NCBI RefSeq assembly: GCF_000376425.1
Contig: NZ_AQWL01000007.1
Location: 62,001-126,000, forward strand
DNA from: Thiobacillus denitrificans DSM 12475
Lineage (GTDB): Bacteria > Pseudomonadota > Gammaproteobacteria > Burkholderiales > Thiobacillaceae
Direction: 5' to 3'
Length of the DNA stretch: 64,000 bases
The notes under the pieces are model-generated. The model saw only the letters and a program-made list of their open reading frames with translations, did not search any database and was not told where the DNA came from. The position numbers and the translations under genes are program-made. Below, piece by piece: positions 47,982 through 57,525 of this stretch (within the stretch, counting starts at the first letter, position 1; the number at the start of each line of letters is the position of its first letter).

Positions 47982-48958
47982 GAAAACGAACGCTCCAGCA
48001 GTTCCCCGTTCAGATGTCCGGCCCGGAAAGTGCGACCTGTGGTCAGGCAAGTGACACTCACGCTGGCGGGGGCGAACAACAGGGGGTCGATCTTGTAGAA
48101 ATCATGGCCGGCCGCCTTGAAGACCTGGGCGAAGGGCTGGCCATAGTCACTGGATGCCTCGCTGGGCATGCGCTGGGCCAGGTCTTCCGCTGCCCCCTCC
48201 TCGCCGGAGACGAACAGGTGTACACGGCCGCCGAACAGGATGGCGTCGTTGGTGCGGCCCATGGCGACGAGGAAATCCGGAGATGGCGGGCAGACCGGTG
48301 CCGTACCCATGCCGTCGACGATATGCTCCACCGGAAAACCCAGGAAATGCGCCTTGTGCAGGGCCACTTCCAGCACCCGCGCCACCACCTGAACCGAACC
48401 GGCCAGGCTGGTGGTCGGGGTAAGGATCAGGGTCAGCTGCTGCGGCGCCACGCCGCATTGATCGGCGATCTTGTCGAGCAGCGGGATGGGGGGAACCTTG
48501 CCGGTTTCCAGCACCAGGCAAGCGGATTCGGCCTGATCCCGGTAGCCCAGTTCCTGGAACAGCGTTTCCTTGCCGGCCAGGGCGCGGCCAGGGCCGGAGC
48601 CCAGGGCGAAAAATCCTTCCTTGCCTTCGCCATGCGACAGGCTCCAGCCGGCGTACTGGCTGCCCAGGCAGGCCAGCACCGGTTGCGCGGTCGATACGGC
48701 GAGCTCCCAGGGCCATCCGGCAAAGCCGCCTGATGGACCGAGAGTGACCTGGCCCAGGCCGCCCAGGCAGATCTCGGCGATGCGCCGGCCTGCCTCGATC
48801 CCGCCCGGCACCTGGATTCCTGCGTCGACGATGCGGGTGCCGTTGGCCTGGTGCGAAATGGACAGACGCAGTGCTTGCGCCTCACGCACCAGTTGCTCCA
48901 CCAGGGGAGCGGCGAGTTGGTTGAGGCTGGGCAAGGCAGGGGTGGCGTTAAGGGTCAT
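47978..48958 (-). CDS. mch: methenyl-H4MPT cyclohydrolase
   Basis: 326-residue enzyme hydrolysing N5,N10-methenyl-H4MPT to N5-formyl-H4MPT. The conserved [26 protein letters not shown] and the C-terminal [12 protein letters not shown] are clear. The length matches the family. Start ATG 48958; the much longer open frame upstream overlaps the next gene out of frame. Confidence 0.94.
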   Translation of the reverse strand: MTLNATPALPSLNQLAAPLVEQLVREAQALRLSISHQANGTRIVDAGIQVPGGIEAGRRIAEICLGGLGQVTLGPSGGFAGWPWELAVSTAQPVLACLGSQYAGWSLSHGEGKEGFFALGSGPGRALAGKETLFQELGYRDQAESACLVLETGKVPPIPLLDKIADQCGVAPQQLTLILTPTTSLAGSVQVVARVLEVALHKAHFLGFPVEHIVDGMGTAPVCPPSPDFLVAMGRTNDAILFGGRVHLFVSGEEGAAEDLAQRMPSEASSDYGQPFAQVFKAAGHDFYKIDPLLFAPASVSVTCLTTGRTFRAGHLNGELLERSFS

Positions 48959-48963
48959 GTGCT

Positions 48964-50166
48964 TCAGTTCCGCCCGGTGGTGGAAAGGAGAGGTGAAACG
49001 CGTTGGGTGGGGGGGCGTGCGCGGCCGGTTTCGACCTCGCCATGCCGTGACAGACGTTCGAGAATACGCTGGCGGAAACTCAAGGCCTGTTGTTCCGCCG
49101 CGTTGGCATCGGCAGCCGTCGCATGCACCGTGCAGACCGGGTCGCCCGGTTCCAGCAGGGTGTCCATGCGAGGCAGGTCGGCACTCCAGTCCGGCCAGGG
49201 AAAACCGGCGGGCACGCGCAGGGTTTCGCCGGCGTAGGCCACGGCGACGGCGCGGCTCGCCTCCGGTTTGGGCAGCGCGACCGGCAGGTGTCCGAGACAG
49301 GACTGGACATGCAGGTCGAACAGGGCCGGCATCGGATTCACATCCCAGAGTTCCAGGGTGGCGGTGGGGCGGGGGTTGAGTTCCAGCAGGCTCCAGTCGC
49401 TGCCGTTCACCACGAAATCGATGCCATTCAAACCCCTGAGGCCGAGGGCACCGGTGAGCGCGCGGGCCGCTGCCTGCACGGCCGGGCCGACACCGCCAGG
49501 CGCATTGTCCAGCGCCACGGCGCCAGCATAGGTCCAGCGTCCGGGCGCTTCGGCCGGCGCCGGCAGGAGACGGTTGAAACCGATCGCCCGGATTTCCCGG
49601 CCATCGGCGAGAAACAGCAGGGAGCAGGGCGTGCCGTCCACGCGGCGCTGGAAATAGATGCCGGGACGAGCCGCCATACCCGCCGCTTCGCGCACGTGGC
49701 GTCCGCCACATCCGCCGGCGCGTTTGGCCAGCCAGCCGGCAGGGTCCGCGGGCGGGGCGGACTGCACCTCGGGGAAGGGCAGTTCGAGGCGGCGCGCCAG
49801 GCTGGCGAAACGTATGGGATTAGCGCTCTCGGCCAGGACTTCCGCGGGATTGCCCAGGAGCTGGCGACCGCAGGCCAGCCGCTTCAGCAACTCTGGCTGA
49901 GCCTCGAAGCCGGAGCCGTACACCAGGCCGAGGCAATGCTCCACCGGGCTGAGGCGCGCGGCGGCTTCGACCAGGCCCAGGGGCGCCAGATCCCCGTTTT
50001 CGTCCAGCGGCAGCCGCTGCCAGAGCGGAGCCAGGTCGCAGGTATCGCGGTCGGCGAAGCCGTCCATGCCTACCGCGATCCGGCCGGCGCGTGCCGCTGC
50101 CTGCGCCAGGCCGCGGCCGCTCAGGGAAACCAGGAGAAAAGCCTCTGGGCGGGCTTCAGGCTGCAT
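48964..50166 (-). CDS. ATP-grasp domain protein of the H4MPT cluster
   Basis: 400-residue ATP-grasp-like protein. It contains [34 protein letters not shown], and [28 protein letters not shown] near residue 260, with the metal-binding Glu and Asn. It is found next to mch and mtdB in many proteobacterial H4MPT clusters. The substrate is unknown, probably an amino-acid ligation in cofactor synthesis. It overlaps mtdB by 11 bases. Confidence 0.78.
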   Translation of the reverse strand: MQPEARPEAFLLVSLSGRGLAQAAARAGRIAVGMDGFADRDTCDLAPLWQRLPLDENGDLAPLGLVEAAARLSPVEHCLGLVYGSGFEAQPELLKRLACGRQLLGNPAEVLAESANPIRFASLARRLELPFPEVQSAPPADPAGWLAKRAGGCGGRHVREAAGMAARPGIYFQRRVDGTPCSLLFLADGREIRAIGFNRLLPAPAEAPGRWTYAGAVALDNAPGGVGPAVQAAARALTGALGLRGLNGIDFVVNGSDWSLLELNPRPTATLELWDVNPMPALFDLHVQSCLGHLPVALPKPEASRAVAVAYAGETLRVPAGFPWPDWSADLPRMDTLLEPGDPVCTVHATAADANAAEQQALSFRQRILERLSRHGEVETGRARPPTQRVSPLLSTTGRN

Positions 50167-51067
50167 GCAGGCGGGCCTCGTCCAGACACTCTGGGAAACC
50201 CAGATAAAGGGGCTTTTCGGCAGCCAGCATCTTCTGCAGCAAGCCTTGCTGAACCTTGTATTTGATGTTGCCGATGGCCAGGGGGCCGATACCTACAGCC
50301 TTGCCAGCGGCCGTGGACAGGGGAACGGCGTTGTCCATGACGCCGATGCCTTCCACGCCCGCCGGCGGCACGGCGTTGATGTCCGCCGCCACCAGGAGTG
50401 CCGTGGCACGGCCGAGATGCGCGGCCCCGAGCACCTGCACCCCGGCCTTGGCGGTAGCCAGTACGACCTCGGCCTGCGCCAGGAGGGCGTGCTTGGCCAC
50501 GTCAGAACTGGCGTCGGCGGCCTGGATGCCGACGCCGAAGCGGCCATTGAGGAGGCTCACTGCTTCGCTTGCGCGAGCCAGGCCATCATGACCGGGGATC
50601 GTGACCCGGGCGCCCGCCTGCGCGGCCAGCACCGCTGCTGTCATGCCCACTGGGCCGGTGCCGCCGAATACCACGACCTGGCGGCCGTCCAGGGTCGTGC
50701 CGTGGACCTGCGCCAGGGCCTGCTCCACCTTGGCAATCATGGCGGCGGCCGTGGTGTAGGCCCCGCTGGGATCCGCGAACACGGAAACCTCAAACGGCGG
50801 CACCATGGCCCGGCGAGCGGCGTCCAGCATATCGGTGGCGAGGATCGCGTCGCGGCCGCCGATGAAAATGCCGGTTCGTTTCACGCCCTTGGGGCCACGC
50901 GAGAAAATGGCGTCCTGGGTGAAGCCGGCGATGTCGGCGAGGCCGACCCCGCCATAGGGAATCACCGCGTTCCAGCCGGCGTCGTAAGCCATGTTCACGT
51001 CGAACGGGCTGACCCTGGCGTCCGGCGTGGCGAAATGCAGCAAATAGGGTTTTTCCATGAGTTTCAT
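50156..51067 (-). CDS. mtdB: NAD(P)-dependent methylene-H4MPT dehydrogenase
   Basis: 303-residue dehydrogenase oxidising methylene-H4MPT to methenyl-H4MPT. It has SPFDVNMAYDAGW and ENxAVP-like VMDNAVPLS, and the Rossmann GGTGPVGMTAAVLAAQAGA for NAD(P). MtdB and MtdC are hard to tell apart from sequence; MtdB is favoured by its neighbour mch. ATG 51067 or 51058; no strong ribosome site for either. Confidence 0.9.
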   Translation of the reverse strand: MKLMEKPYLLHFATPDARVSPFDVNMAYDAGWNAVIPYGGVGLADIAGFTQDAIFSRGPKGVKRTGIFIGGRDAILATDMLDAARRAMVPPFEVSVFADPSGAYTTAAAMIAKVEQALAQVHGTTLDGRQVVVFGGTGPVGMTAAVLAAQAGARVTIPGHDGLARASEAVSLLNGRFGVGIQAADASSDVAKHALLAQAEVVLATAKAGVQVLGAAHLGRATALLVAADINAVPPAGVEGIGVMDNAVPLSTAAGKAVGIGPLAIGNIKYKVQQGLLQKMLAAEKPLYLGFPECLDEARLHAA

Positions 51068-51098
51068 CGTTATTTTGTTTGGGATTCCCGTACCGGGT

Positions 51099-52091
51099 TT
51101 AGTGGTGTGCCGGGGCCAGCGCCGTGTTCGCCGCGATGCGCATATCCGCACCGCGATTGCGGCCGGCGCAAACCATGAATTCGAGGCCGTCGGCGGCGAA
51201 CTCGATACGCGCAAACTGAGCCAGGGCGCGCGCCCGCGTTTCCGAATCCGCCAGCGCGAATCCGGTTGGCCCCCACGAGCTCTGCCCCACCCCGGCGGCG
51301 CCATTTCCGGCCAACCAGTCGAGGGCGCGTGCCACGCGTGGACTGGCGAAGCGACCACCCTGGGCTGGCGCGAAATGGTCGCCTACCACCTCCTGGATCT
51401 CGCTGATGGCGGCACCGAAGTCCGCGATATCGCCCTCCGCCAGGGACGGCATCACCTGCATCAGTGCCAGGCGGCACAGATGGCCGGCGCTGGCTTCCGG
51501 AAATGTCGGCAGGCTGGCGAAAGCCTGCTTTTCCGCTTCGCCGTGCAGTCCCCGGTAGGCAGGATCGAATACCAGCACCAGCCGCCAGTGGGCGGGGAAT
51601 TTCAGGTGCGAGATCAGCGTGGGCGGCAGGTCCTGTTCTCCGCGGCCGCCGTCGACAACGAAGCCGCCATGTTCGAACAGGCCGATGCCGATGCCGGAGC
51701 GCCCGCCGCGGCCGAGTGCGGTGGCCACCTCACGTGGCGACCATGTCATACCGTAAAGGCGTGCCAGCGCGGTGCCGACCGCGAGGGCGAGCTGGGTGCC
51801 GGAACCGAGCCCGGCATGCTCGGGAATGGCCTGCTGGATGAACAGGCGCACGCCGCCCTTGATGCCGAGCGCGTGCAGGGCCGAACGCGCGTAGGTTTCG
51901 GCCCGGTCGGCCTGGGGGCCTTCGGCCGAGATGTGGTCATCGACATACGCGGTGACGGTGGTGGCGAGTTCCTCCACGGCCAGCCCCAGGCTGCCGAAAT
52001 TCCGCCCGAGGCTGCCGTTGAGGTCGAGAAACCCCATGTGCAGCCTTGCGGGGGCTCTTACGGTTGCGCTGCGATTGGCGGTGAGATTCAT
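51099..52091 (-). CDS. mptG: beta-ribofuranosylaminobenzene 5'-phosphate synthase (GHMP fold)
   Basis: 330-residue GHMP-kinase-fold enzyme joining p-aminobenzoate to PRPP with CO2 release, the committed step of H4MPT synthesis. The N-terminus ARLHMGFLDLNGSLGRNFGS and the glycine loop PEHAGLGSGTQLALAVG are conserved. First gene of the minus-strand operon mptG-mtdB-ATPgrasp-mch-rimK-citG-fae, 26 bases downstream of the predicted start of the sigma-54 promoter at 52128. Confidence 0.92.
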   Translation of the reverse strand: MNLTANRSATVRAPARLHMGFLDLNGSLGRNFGSLGLAVEELATTVTAYVDDHISAEGPQADRAETYARSALHALGIKGGVRLFIQQAIPEHAGLGSGTQLALAVGTALARLYGMTWSPREVATALGRGGRSGIGIGLFEHGGFVVDGGRGEQDLPPTLISHLKFPAHWRLVLVFDPAYRGLHGEAEKQAFASLPTFPEASAGHLCRLALMQVMPSLAEGDIADFGAAISEIQEVVGDHFAPAQGGRFASPRVARALDWLAGNGAAGVGQSSWGPTGFALADSETRARALAQFARIEFAADGLEFMVCAGRNRGADMRIAANTALAPAHH

Positions 52092-52127
52092 GGGTCAATG
52101 TAATAAGGATGCTTGGGCCTGACTGGA

Positions 52128-52143
52128 AGCAAGCCCCATGCCA
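52128..52143 (-). promoter_or_regulatory. sigma-54 promoter of the mptG-mtdB-mch-fae operon
   Basis: Minus-strand TGGCATGGGGCTTGCT is a perfect match to TGGCAYRNNNNTTGCW, with 10 bases between GG and GC. Predicted transcription start about 52117; mptG ATG at 52091. Confidence 0.85.
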
Positions 52144-52180
52144 TGAAAAAAGACCATACCAATCAGTGTGCTATCGTTTC

Positions 52181-52232
52181 GACAGGCTTGTCACTGTGTG
52201 ACACTCTGTCACGCGGAACAGGCGGCGTGACA
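52181..52232. promoter_or_regulatory. shared upstream activating sequence, four TGTCAC/GTGACA half-sites
   Basis: Half-sites TGTCAC (52189), GTGACA (52198), TGTCAC (52207) and GTGACA (52227); the first three are spaced nine bases apart and form two overlapping perfect dyads. GACA at 52181 pairs with TGTC at 52189. It lies 75 and 122 bases from the -12 elements of the divergent sigma-54 promoters. An IHF-like AAACCATTTGATT lies at 52271-52283. Confidence 0.75.
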
Positions 52233-52313
52233 TCTGGCCGGTACGGCGAGCGTATTGGTGTCAGCAAGACAAACCATTTGATTCGCCAGACAAATGCCGT
52301 CGCGCTTTGCATG

Positions 52314-52329
52314 TGGCACGGAATCTGCA
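52314..52329 (+). promoter_or_regulatory. sigma-54 promoter of fhcBADC
   Basis: TGGCACGGAATCTGCA matches the consensus except one base in the -12 box (C for T); GG-N10-GC spacing is exact. Predicted start about 52340, 25 bases before the fhcB ATG. Confidence 0.82.
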
Positions 52330-52364
52330 TGGTCAGGTCGCTTCCACACACATCGACCTCCTCT

Positions 52365-53606
52365 ATGCCCGATTCCTGCTGCCCCTTTTGTGGCCTCGTT
52401 TGCGACGACATCCGCGTCGCGACCGACGCTACCGGTGCCCGCGCCGAGAGCCCGGCCTGCGCGCGCGCTGTCAGACTGTTCCCCGTGCCTGCGCGCGGAA
52501 CGGCCCGGATCGCCGGCCAGGCTGCCGAGCCTGCCGCCGCCTACCGGGCCGCCGCCGCCCTGCTGAAGCGCGCGCAGCGTCCCCTGATCGGCGGACTGGC
52601 CTGTGACGTCACCGGCCACCGTGCCGCCCTGGCGCTGGCCGAGCGAACCGGTGGCGTGGTCGATCACATGAACGGCGCCGCCCAGTTCCGCAACTGGCTG
52701 GCATACCAGGATGGCGGCTGGATGACCACGACGCTGTCGGAAGTGCGCAACCGCGCCGACCTGATCGTGCTCGCCGGCACCGACACCTGCCGTTTTCCGC
52801 GTTTCTTCGAGCGCTGTCTGGCGCAGGAGTCCCAGTTCGGCGAGCTGCGCCGGCGCCTCGTTGTCCTGGGAAGCGGGCTTTCCCCGGAGGCGGCGCACTC
52901 CGTCTCACCGGATCTTGCCATCCCGCTCCAGAACGCGCGTCTGGGTGAATTGTGCGGCGCCCTGCGCGCGCGCCTGGCCGGCCGGCGCCTCGCTGCCGAC
53001 AGCGTAGCCGGGGTGCCGATGGATCAGGTCGACGCCTTGCTGGAGATGCTGCGCGCAGCACGCTACGGCGTGCTGGTATGGAACGCGGCGGAGCTGACGT
53101 TCCCGCACGCCGACCTGGCGATTCAGGCCATGGTCGATCTGGTCAAGGACCTCAACCAGACCACGCGCTGGTCGGGCCTGCCACTCGGCGGCAACGACGG
53201 CGACACTTCCGCTGCCCAGGTCTGCACCTGGCAGGCAGGCTATCCGTTGCGTACCGCCTTCGAGGCTTCTGGCCCGCACTATCAGCCGCTCCTGTTCGAC
53301 ACCGCGCGTCTGCTGGAAACGCGCGAGGTGGATGCGCTGCTATGGATCGCGGCGCTCGATCCGGAACGCGTGCCGCCAGCTGTCGCCTGCCCGCGCATCG
53401 TCCTGGGCCGGCCGGACATGGTCTTTGCCGACCCGCCGGACGTATTCATTCCCGTGGCCGTGCCCGGTGTGCACCACGCCGGCTTCATGCACCGCATGGA
53501 CGGGGTGGTGGCCCTGCCACTGCAAGGCCATACCCCCACCGAACTGCCCAGTGTGGCCCAGGCCCTGGCCGCGATCCAGCAGGAGATGAATCATGTTGCG
53601 ACTTAA
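52365..53606 (+). CDS. fhcB: formyltransferase/hydrolase complex subunit B
   Basis: 413-residue homologue of formylmethanofuran dehydrogenase subunit B. It begins PDSCCPFCGLVCDDIRV. In bacteria this subunit lacks molybdopterin chemistry and is structural within Fhc. Start ATG 52365 is chosen because the family N-terminus begins there and the predicted sigma-54 transcript starts at 52340; the open frame extends upstream through the promoter. No Shine-Dalgarno sequence is visible. It overlaps fhcA by 14 bases. Confidence 0.92.
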   Translation: MPDSCCPFCGLVCDDIRVATDATGARAESPACARAVRLFPVPARGTARIAGQAAEPAAAYRAAAALLKRAQRPLIGGLACDVTGHRAALALAERTGGVVDHMNGAAQFRNWLAYQDGGWMTTTLSEVRNRADLIVLAGTDTCRFPRFFERCLAQESQFGELRRRLVVLGSGLSPEAAHSVSPDLAIPLQNARLGELCGALRARLAGRRLAADSVAGVPMDQVDALLEMLRAARYGVLVWNAAELTFPHADLAIQAMVDLVKDLNQTTRWSGLPLGGNDGDTSAAQVCTWQAGYPLRTAFEASGPHYQPLLFDTARLLETREVDALLWIAALDPERVPPAVACPRIVLGRPDMVFADPPDVFIPVAVPGVHHAGFMHRMDGVVALPLQGHTPTELPSVAQALAAIQQEMNHVAT

Positions 53607-55257
53607 AGGTGGCCGCCTCTACGACCCTGAGCATGGCGTCGACGGCCAGGTGCGCGACCTCTATGTGGAGAATGGCCGCATCGTTGCCGCGCCCGGCCCG
53701 GAAACCCGGATAGACAGCGAGATCGACCTCGCCGGCCGGGTCGTGATGGCCGGTGCCATCGACCTGCACACCCATATCGGCGGCGGCAAGCTGAACATCG
53801 CCCGCGCCCTGCTGCCGGAGGATCACCGCGCCGATACGGTACCGGCCATGGGTGACATGCACGCCGGCTGCGGCCACGCCGCGCCGTCCACCTGGACCAC
53901 CGGCTACCGCTACGCCGAGATGGGCTATACCGCCTGTTTCGAGCCGGCCATGCTGCCCTCCAACGCACGCCATGCCCATCTGGAGATGGGCGATATCCCG
54001 ATGGTGGACAAGGGCGCCTACGCCATGCTCGGCAGCGACGATTTCTTTCTGCGTCTGCTGGCTTCCGGCAGCGACCAGCGCTTGATCAACGACTACGTCG
54101 GCTGGACGCTGGATGCCACCCAGGCCATGGCGATCAAGGTGGTGAACCCGGGTGCCATCTCCGCTTTCAAGTTCAACGCCCGCAACCTGGACCTGGACGA
54201 GGCGCACCCGCATTACGGCGTCAGTCCGCGCCAGGTGATCCAAGCCCTGGCCCGTGCCGTGCACGAACTGGGCGTGGCGCATCCGCTGCACGTGCACGCC
54301 AGCAACCTGGGCATTCCCGGCAACGCCGACAGCACGCTCGCCACCATGGCGGCGGCGGAAGGCCTGCCCATTCATCTGACCCACATCCAGTTCCACAGCT
54401 ACGGCACCGAAGGGGAGCGCAAGTTCTCCTCGGAGGCGGAACGTATCGCCGATGCCATCAACCGCATGAGCAACGTGTCGGCCGACGTCGGCCAGGTCTT
54501 GTTCGGCCAGACCGTCACCGCCTCCGGTGACAATATGAGCCAGCACCGCAATCACCGTCATGCCAGCCCGGACAAATGGGTGACCATGGACATTGAGTGC
54601 GATGCCGGCTGCGGCGTGGTGCCGTTCAAGTACAAGGACAAGAACTTCGTCAATGCACTGCAATGGGCCATCGGCCTGGAACTGTTCCTGCGGGTCAGCG
54701 ACCCCTGGCGCATTTTCCTGACCACCGACCATCCCAACGGCGCGCCCTTCACCAGCTATCCCCACCTGATCAGGCTGCTGATGGACCGGGGATTCCGCAA
54801 CGCGAAACTGGACGAGATCAATGCCGAGGCGGCGGCCCACAGCCAGCTGCGCAGCCTGGAGCGGGAATACAGCCTGTACGAGATCGCCATCATGACCCGC
54901 GCCGCGCCGGCCCGTTCCCTCGGCCTTTCCGACCATGGCCATCTGGGCGTAGGTGCGGCAGCGAACATCGTGGTGTACCACGACGATGCCAACCGCGAAG
55001 CGATGTTCGAAAAACCCGAGTACGTGTTCAAGGACGGCCAGATCATCGTGCGCGACGGCCGGGTGGTGAAGGTGGTCAACGGCGCCCAGCACGCGGTGAA
55101 ACCGGAATACGACAAGGCGATCGAGAAACCGCTCAAGGAATATTACGACCGTTACATGACCGTGAAGATGGAACACATCCGGGTAAGCGATGACGAGATC
55201 TGCGCCTGCGGCGCCAGCAAGCTGATCCCCCACCAATGCACGGGGAGGCGCGCATGA
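53593..55257 (+). CDS. fhcA: formyltransferase/hydrolase complex subunit A
   Basis: 554-residue amidohydrolase-type subunit that hydrolyses formyl-methanofuran to formate. It has the metal-site HTHIGGGK in the N-terminal third, the family block GHAAPSTWTTGYRYAEMGYT, HVHASNLGIPGN, HLTHIQFHSYG, and TTDHPNGAPFTSYP with the catalytic Asp. A Cys-containing tail (CACGASKL) ends the protein. Confidence 0.94.
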   Translation: MLRLKGGRLYDPEHGVDGQVRDLYVENGRIVAAPGPETRIDSEIDLAGRVVMAGAIDLHTHIGGGKLNIARALLPEDHRADTVPAMGDMHAGCGHAAPSTWTTGYRYAEMGYTACFEPAMLPSNARHAHLEMGDIPMVDKGAYAMLGSDDFFLRLLASGSDQRLINDYVGWTLDATQAMAIKVVNPGAISAFKFNARNLDLDEAHPHYGVSPRQVIQALARAVHELGVAHPLHVHASNLGIPGNADSTLATMAAAEGLPIHLTHIQFHSYGTEGERKFSSEAERIADAINRMSNVSADVGQVLFGQTVTASGDNMSQHRNHRHASPDKWVTMDIECDAGCGVVPFKYKDKNFVNALQWAIGLELFLRVSDPWRIFLTTDHPNGAPFTSYPHLIRLLMDRGFRNAKLDEINAEAAAHSQLRSLEREYSLYEIAIMTRAAPARSLGLSDHGHLGVGAAANIVVYHDDANREAMFEKPEYVFKDGQIIVRDGRVVKVVNGAQHAVKPEYDKAIEKPLKEYYDRYMTVKMEHIRVSDDEICACGASKLIPHQCTGRRA

Positions 55258-56150
55258 TCCGCAACGGCGTGAGCATCGACGACACCTATGCCGAAGCCTT
55301 CGGCATGAGGGCCACCCGTATCATCATCACCGCGGACAGCCTGGCCTGGGCGAAGCATTCCGCCAACGCGGCTTTTGGCTTCGCCACCTCGGTGATCGCC
55401 TGCGGCTGCGAGGCGGGCATCGAGCGCGAACTTGCCCCCGAAGAAACCCCGGACGGCCGTCCCGGTGTGGCCGGCCTGCTGTTTGCGGTCTCCAGCAAGG
55501 AGCTGGCCAAACAACTGGAACGCCGTGTCGGCCAGTGCGTGCTGACCTGTCCCACCACCGCCGTGTTCGCCGGTTGCGAAGGCGAGGAGCAATTGCCGCT
55601 GGGCAAGAACCTGCGCTATTTCGGCGATGGCTGGCAGATGTCCAAACTGATCGGCGGCCGGCGTTACTGGCGCATCCCGGTGATGGATGGCGAATTCCTG
55701 GCCGAGGAATCCACCGGACTGCTGCGTTCCGTCGGCGGCGGCAATTTCCTGGTTCTTGCCCGTTCCCGCGCCCAGGCACTCGCCGCCTGCGAGGCGGCGG
55801 CGGCGGCCATCGCCGGGGTGCCCGGCGCGATCGCGCCGTTCCCCGGCGGCGTGGTGCGTTCCGGTTCCAAGATCGGCTCCAAGTACAAGGCGTTGCCGGC
55901 GTCCACCAACGATGCCTTCTGTCCGACCTTGCGCGGCGTGGCCCGATCGGAACTGGGCGCCGACGTGGAAGCGGTGCTGGAGATCGTCATCGACGCGGTC
56001 AGCGACGCCGACATGCGCGTGGCCATGAAAGCCGGCCTCGACGCGGTGTGCGCGATCGGCGCGGCGGGCGGTATCGTGCGCTTGTCGGCCGGCAACTACG
56101 GCGGCAAATTGGGACAGTTCCACTATCGTCTGCGGGAGATTCTGGCATGA
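55254..56150 (+). CDS. fhcD: formylmethanofuran:H4MPT formyltransferase (Fhc subunit D)
   Basis: 298-residue Ftr homologue moving the formyl group between H4MPT and methanofuran. It starts IRNGVSIDDTYAEAFGM and contains CPTTAVFAG and GNFLVLARSRAQALAACEAA. GGGGAGG five bases before ATG 55254, which overlaps the fhcA stop (ATGA). Confidence 0.94.
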   Translation: MIRNGVSIDDTYAEAFGMRATRIIITADSLAWAKHSANAAFGFATSVIACGCEAGIERELAPEETPDGRPGVAGLLFAVSSKELAKQLERRVGQCVLTCPTTAVFAGCEGEEQLPLGKNLRYFGDGWQMSKLIGGRRYWRIPVMDGEFLAEESTGLLRSVGGGNFLVLARSRAQALAACEAAAAAIAGVPGAIAPFPGGVVRSGSKIGSKYKALPASTNDAFCPTLRGVARSELGADVEAVLEIVIDAVSDADMRVAMKAGLDAVCAIGAAGGIVRLSAGNYGGKLGQFHYRLREILA

Positions 56151-56956
56151 GCGCCATGACACTGACCTTGCGCGCCACCCCGAGCGGCCGCATCGACATG
56201 AGCGGCGTGCTGCCCGAAACCCTGGGTGGGCGCACTGCCGGCGATATCGCTGCACAAATCGTGCGGGTGGACGGCAACCCCGTGGCGCTGGGCGATCTGT
56301 TCGCGGTGACGCCGGGCGAGGCGGGCGCCGCGCTGCGGATTGATGCCGGCAGCAGCCGTCTCGATTGCCTCGGCAAGGGCATGACATCCGGCACGCTGCA
56401 TGTCGAAGGGTCGGCCGGGCATTATGCCGGCCAGAACCTGCGGGGCGGCGAGCTGATCATCGCGGGCGACGCCGGCGATTGCGCCGCCAACGGCATGCGC
56501 GGTGGCCTGCTGCGCATCGCCGGCAATGCCGGCAACTGGCTCGGCGCTGCCTTGATCGGCGACCGCGCCGGCATGGGCGGCGGCGTCGTCGCGGTGGCGG
56601 GCGATGCCGGTGATCGCCTCGGCGACCGCATGCGGCGCGGCCTGATCCTGGTGCGCGGCAAGGCCGGCGCAGCCTGCGGTGCGCGCTTGCTGGCCGGCAC
56701 TCTGGTAGTCGCCGGTGGATGCGCCGGCGCGCCCGGCCCCGGCCTGCGGCGGGGCAGCCTGATTCTCGGTCGTGCGCCGGACATCATGCCGGCTACCTAC
56801 AATGATGCCGGCGTGGCGGATCTGTCCTGGCTCGGCCTGCTGCGCCGCCACGCCGACGCCATCCTGCCCGGCGTGGTGTCGGACTCGTCGCGCGTGCACC
56901 GCCACATGGGCGACCTTGCCTTCGGCGGCAAAGGGGAAATCCTGGCGCCGGCATGA
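56147..56956 (+). CDS. fhcC: formyltransferase/hydrolase complex subunit C
   Basis: 269-residue right-handed beta-helix subunit like FwdC and the glutamate synthase C-domain. Glycine-rich repeats run through residues 80-200 (GGELIIAGDAGD, GGLLRIAGNAG, GGGVVAVAGDAGD). ATG 56147 with GGGAG upstream; overlaps fhcD by four bases. The order fhcBADC is the usual operon. Confidence 0.93.
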   Translation: MSAMTLTLRATPSGRIDMSGVLPETLGGRTAGDIAAQIVRVDGNPVALGDLFAVTPGEAGAALRIDAGSSRLDCLGKGMTSGTLHVEGSAGHYAGQNLRGGELIIAGDAGDCAANGMRGGLLRIAGNAGNWLGAALIGDRAGMGGGVVAVAGDAGDRLGDRMRRGLILVRGKAGAACGARLLAGTLVVAGGCAGAPGPGLRRGSLILGRAPDIMPATYNDAGVADLSWLGLLRRHADAILPGVVSDSSRVHRHMGDLAFGGKGEILAPA

Positions 56957-57525
56957 AACTGGTGTTCCTGCGCCACGGCGAATCCGAGTACAACCTGAGC
57001 GGTCTGTGCAACGCCGATCCCGGCGTGCCGGTGGCGCTGACCCCGGCCGGGCGGCGGCAGGCGCAAGCCGCTGCCGAGCGTCTGCGCGGCCTGCCGATCC
57101 GTCGGGTCTACGTCTCGCGCCTGCGCCGCGCGCAGGAAACCGCGGCCATCGTCAATGCATGCCATTGCGCCGAGATCCATGTCGATGCCCGGCTCGACGA
57201 CCGCAATACCGGCTTCGAGGGACTGCCGGTGACACAGTATCTCAATGCCATGCATGGCGCGCCCGATCCTTTTGCGTGGAAGGCACCGGGCGGCGAGTCC
57301 TATCGCGAAATGGTGACGCGCGTGCACGGCTTCCTGGCCGACCTGAGCGAAGTCGACGAAGCTGCCGTGCTGGTGGTGACGCATCACGAAGTGCTGCAGG
57401 CCGTGGCTGGGTATTTTCAGAACCTGGATCCGGCGCGTATGTGGCTGGTCTGGGTCGACAATTGCGAAACCCTCGAATTCGCAGGAGGCATGAACCATGC
57501 TGCAATGCGGCCGCTATCGTTTTGA
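56953..57525 (+). CDS. histidine-phosphatase (phosphoglycerate-mutase-like) protein
   Basis: 190-residue phosphatase with the RHG motif FLRHGESEYN at residues 6-10 and the second His in VVTHHEVLQAV. Overlap with fhcC (ATGA) and folP (29 bases) puts it in the fhc operon. It might dephosphorylate a pterin or sugar-phosphate intermediate; the substrate is unknown. Confidence 0.83.
   Translation: MKLVFLRHGESEYNLSGLCNADPGVPVALTPAGRRQAQAAAERLRGLPIRRVYVSRLRRAQETAAIVNACHCAEIHVDARLDDRNTGFEGLPVTQYLNAMHGAPDPFAWKAPGGESYREMVTRVHGFLADLSEVDEAAVLVVTHHEVLQAVAGYFQNLDPARMWLVWVDNCETLEFAGGMNHAAMRPLSF

Noticed and set aside
47978-49711. 577-codon frame including mch
   Set aside because: The conserved Mch begins at ATG 48958; the rest is out of frame with the ATP-grasp gene.
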